Shown in pieces: positions 4,823 through 6,762 of a DNA stretch of 6,762 bases (positions are counted from its first letter, which is position 1; each line of letters begins with the position of its first letter). Below the pieces are notes generated by a model. That model was not told the DNA's origin. It saw nothing but the letters and a program-made list of their open reading frames with translations, and made no database searches. The translations under genes were made by a program, and so were the position numbers. This DNA comes from an uncultured Verrucomicrobiales bacterium (GTDB lineage Bacteria; Verrucomicrobiota; Verrucomicrobiia; Verrucomicrobiales; Akkermansiaceae). Location: assembly GCA_937952875.1 (NCBI GenBank), contig CALFDI010000026.1:1-6762 (forward strand), read 5' to 3'.

Positions 4823-6022
4823 CTAGCGGCGTCTACGGCGCTTCGGTGCAGGGGGGCGCTTCTTTTTCACAGGCTTGATAGGCCCATCGAGGAGTGCGGT
4901 GTAGATGTAGTCGAAGTTTTCGAGCTTCTCGCGCTTCACTTTCCGATCGATAAAGCGCTCGATGCTGTCTGCGAACTCAAGTTCATCTGCTGAGAGGAGT
5001 GTGAAGGCATCACCTTCCGCTTCTGCGCGGCCCGTTCGGCCGATGCGGTGCACGTAGTCTTCCGCATTTTCAGGCACACGGTAGTTGATCACGTGAGACA
5101 CGCCCGAGACGTCGATACCGCGTGCAGCCACATCGGTCGCGACAAGGATCTGGTATGTCCCGTCTTTGAAGCCAGCAAGGGCTGCCATGCGGTCTTTTTG
5201 TGCAATGTCTGAGTGCATCGCTGCCACTTTCGGCATGCCATTGCTCTTCAGAAGAGATGTCACAGTGTCCGCTTCTTTTCGCGTGCGGGTGAAGATCATG
5301 AGAGACTCGTGAGAGGTGCGCTTCAGTAGCTCGAGCAGGAGGTCATCGCGCTGATCCATGGAGACTGGATAAAAGGCGTGCTTCACTGTGGAGGCGACAG
5401 CCCGGCGGGCGATTTCGACAGATTGAGGGTCTTTCAGGCACCACTGCGCAAATGTCTGAATCGCTGGCGGCATCGTGGCCGAGAAGAAGAGTGTCTGGCG
5501 CTCATCCCATGGGCAGACGTTGATAATCTTACGCACAGCAGGGAGAAAGCCCATGTCGAGCATGCGATCGACCTCGTCTAGGATGAGGATTTGAATATTA
5601 TCGAGGCGGAGTGTGCCACGGAAAAAGTGGTCAATGAGTCGACCTGGAGTGGCACAGATGATGTCTGCACCAGCTTTTAACATTTCATCCTGCTTGCCAT
5701 AGCCGACACCGCCGTAGAGCAGGGCCACCTTGCAACCAGTGTGCTTTCCATAATGAATGAACTGCTCCGCTACCTGATCTGCGAGCTCACGAGTCGGTTC
5801 TAAGATGAGAATTTGCGGTTTTCCCGTCGCTTGGATTTTTGACAGCGATGGGAGGGCGAAAGCAGCAGTCTTTCCCGTGCCTGTCTGTGAGGCTCCAATG
5901 ACGTCTTTCCCTTCTAGAATAAGAGGGATAGCCTGAGCCTGGATGGGAGTAGGGTTCTCGTATCCGGATTCTGTAACCGCAGAGAGAACGTGCTCGGACA
6001 GGCCGAGTTCAGCGAAAGTCAT
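4823..6022 (-). CDS. DEAD-box ATP-dependent RNA helicase, RhlE-like, with DEVD motif II
   Basis: This 399-residue ATP-dependent RNA-unwinding enzyme probably acts in RNA decay, ribosome assembly or cold adaptation. The motifs appear in order: Q motif (Phe3, GYENPTPIQ to residue 28), motif I ASQTGTGKT (44-52), Ia PTRELA (76-81), GG (104-105), Ib TPGR (125-128), motif II DEVD (149-152, Val in place of the usual Ala), SAT (181-183), IV MIFTRT (242-247), V ATDVAARGID (295-304) and VI HRIGRTGR (325-332). A short Lys/Pro/Arg tail (384-399, ending in six Arg) probably gives nonspecific RNA binding; there is no large accessory domain, which fits the RhlE-like group. The ATG places Phe3 at the family's usual position. 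It has the best Shine-Dalgarno in the window (AGGAA at 6032-6028, 5 bases from the ATG). It is the first gene of the helicase-ruvC-lipB cluster. Confidence 0.95.
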   Translation of the reverse strand: MTFAELGLSEHVLSAVTESGYENPTPIQAQAIPLILEGKDVIGASQTGTGKTAAFALPSLSKIQATGKPQILILEPTRELADQVAEQFIHYGKHTGCKVALLYGGVGYGKQDEMLKAGADIICATPGRLIDHFFRGTLRLDNIQILILDEVDRMLDMGFLPAVRKIINVCPWDERQTLFFSATMPPAIQTFAQWCLKDPQSVEIARRAVASTVKHAFYPVSMDQRDDLLLELLKRTSHESLMIFTRTRKEADTVTSLLKSNGMPKVAAMHSDIAQKDRMAALAGFKDGTYQILVATDVAARGIDVSGVSHVINYRVPENAEDYVHRIGRTGRAEAEGDAFTLLSADELEFADSIERFIDRKVKREKLENFDYIYTALLDGPIKPVKKKRPPAPKRRRRR

Positions 6023-6133
6023 GTGGCTTCCTAAGCATCAGGCAGCACAAGGTCAAGAACTACGGAGCAGGGCCATCTTGGCCCTGTCATTTAGCATTGC
6101 AGCACTGAGAAGAAAAAATCATCGTCAGTCGAA
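6023..6133. promoter_or_regulatory. Divergent promoter region with palindrome CAGGGCC-5-GGCCCTG
   Basis: This 111-base gap separates the divergent helicase and membrane-protein starts. It holds a perfect 7-bp inverted repeat, CAGGGCC (6068-6074) and GGCCCTG (6080-6086), with a 5-base loop and no T run on either side. This fits an operator or a 5'-leader hairpin better than a terminator. No clear promoter boxes could be chosen. Confidence 0.4.
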
Positions 6134-6762
6134 ATGACGCCCTACGAAAAGATCGGTGACGCTGTAGGTGATACGGCTGAAGAAAAACGCGCCATGACCG
6201 AGATGGTCTACTACGCCTCCGAGGGTGGAGATGTCAGGGCTTTGCAAGGGGCATTGAAAGGAAGAAAGAGGGCATTGTTTAAAAATCTGGTCCTTCTCGT
6301 CCTCATCGCGTTTTCCGTCGGCGTGATCGTCATTCGTATCAATGGCCTGGAGAATGGGCCTCAAGTTTATAATGAACTAGAGAAAGAGTTACCTAAGTCC
6401 TATAGGTTGTTCGATGGTGAACCCGATCTATTGGATGTTTCGCTTGATTTAGATGAGGAAGATCAACTCTTCTTTTATAACCTACCGAAGGAAGAGCGAG
6501 GTGGGATAAAAGCGTTCGAGAGGGAAAGGACGGAACGAAAACGACGGGCAAAGATTTTGTCTGACCGACACCCTGAAAATAAAGCATTTTATCAACGAAT
6601 GATTCTCTACCATCCTCTCAAGGAACGAGAAGAACTACTGCGAAATAGAGAGAGCATTGATCCTAGCAATCATTTTTATGATCTATTAAATTTGGATGCC
6701 AGTGTTTCATATGATTCCAGAAAAATGAGCGAAGACTCAGCTAGAGAGTTTCGCGAGGTGTT
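6134..6762 (+). CDS. Single-pass membrane protein of unknown family (C-terminus beyond window)
   Basis: The frame is open for 209 codons from ATG 6134 to the right edge with no stop. ATG 6134 is the only standard start, because an in-frame TAG lies at 6092-6094 with no ATG, GTG or TTG between. Residues 1-46 are hydrophilic and end in a basic patch (KGRKR); residues about 50-69 form one strong hydrophobic segment (LVLLVLIAFSVGVIVI). By the positive-inside rule the N-terminus is cytoplasmic and the remainder lies outside. The outer part has an acidic stretch (LDVSLDLDEEDQ, 100-111) and then a Lys/Arg/Glu-rich, probably helical region (about 117-175). I recognise no domain or motif. Codons from about 6361 on are more AT-rich (CTA, TTA, AGA, CGA) than in the helicase or rho. 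It is divergent from the helicase; function unknown. Confidence 0.75.
   Translation, partial: MTPYEKIGDAVGDTAEEKRAMTEMVYYASEGGDVRALQGALKGRKRALFKNLVLLVLIAFSVGVIVIRINGLENGPQVYNELEKELPKSYRLFDGEPDLLDVSLDLDEEDQLFFYNLPKEERGGIKAFERERTERKRRAKILSDRHPENKAFYQRMILYHPLKEREELLRNRESIDPSNHFYDLLNLDASVSYDSRKMSEDSAREFREV

Noticed and set aside
6028..6056. TTGACC (minus strand, 6056-6051) as the -35 of a helicase promoter
   Set aside because: At normal spacing the -10 would fall on the Shine-Dalgarno site (TAGGAA), leaving no transcribed ribosome-binding site.
6393..6587. Minus-strand 64-residue frame inside the right-edge gene
   Set aside because: It lies wholly antisense to a 209-codon open frame with a defined start and has no motif.

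Overview
The window reads as bacterial chromosome of fairly balanced base composition, tightly packed and mostly housekeeping. No tRNA, rRNA, CRISPR array, transposase or integrase is visible. The best taxonomic guess is Verrucomicrobiota, possibly an Opitutae/Puniceicoccales-type lineage. This rests on the style of three proteins as I remember the families: a Rho factor with a long Lys/Ala-rich N-terminus, a solitary RelE-fold protein, and a C-terminally anchored mono-haem cytochrome c. It is an inference, not a proven placement.

Layout, left to right. (1) Positions 1-69 hold the first 23 codons of a minus-strand NAD(P)-binding dehydrogenase of the 6-phosphogluconate / 3-hydroxyisobutyrate dehydrogenase type, with a possible near-leaderless promoter. 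(2) A strong intrinsic terminator (117-155) ends a minus-strand gene for a membrane-anchored cytochrome c (186-740) that has no visible signal peptide. (3) Two plus-strand genes follow, a Dabb-domain protein (851-1150) and an orphan RelE/ParE-like protein (1218-1580). (4) Convergent to these is rho (minus, 1640-3319), whose coding start lies below a 324-base gene-free leader rich in dyad symmetry and C-rich on the transcribed strand. (5) Upstream of that leader is a compact minus-strand cluster transcribed in the order DEAD-box helicase (4823-6022), ruvC (4292-4795), lipB (3644-4288). (6) Divergent from the helicase is a plus-strand single-pass membrane protein of unknown family (6134 to the right edge, incomplete).

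The genes do not form one pathway: respiration/electron transfer, transcription termination, RNA remodelling, Holliday-junction resolution and lipoate synthesis sit side by side. The clearest functional thread is RNA and transcription control. Rho carries an unusual disordered basic/acidic extension, a lengthened Q-loop and a possible self-regulated leader, and the helicase also has a basic tail. I found no convincing new multi-gene system. The points most worth a second look are the Rho architecture and its leader, the cytochrome without an export signal, the toxin-like orphan, and the unknown membrane protein at the right edge.
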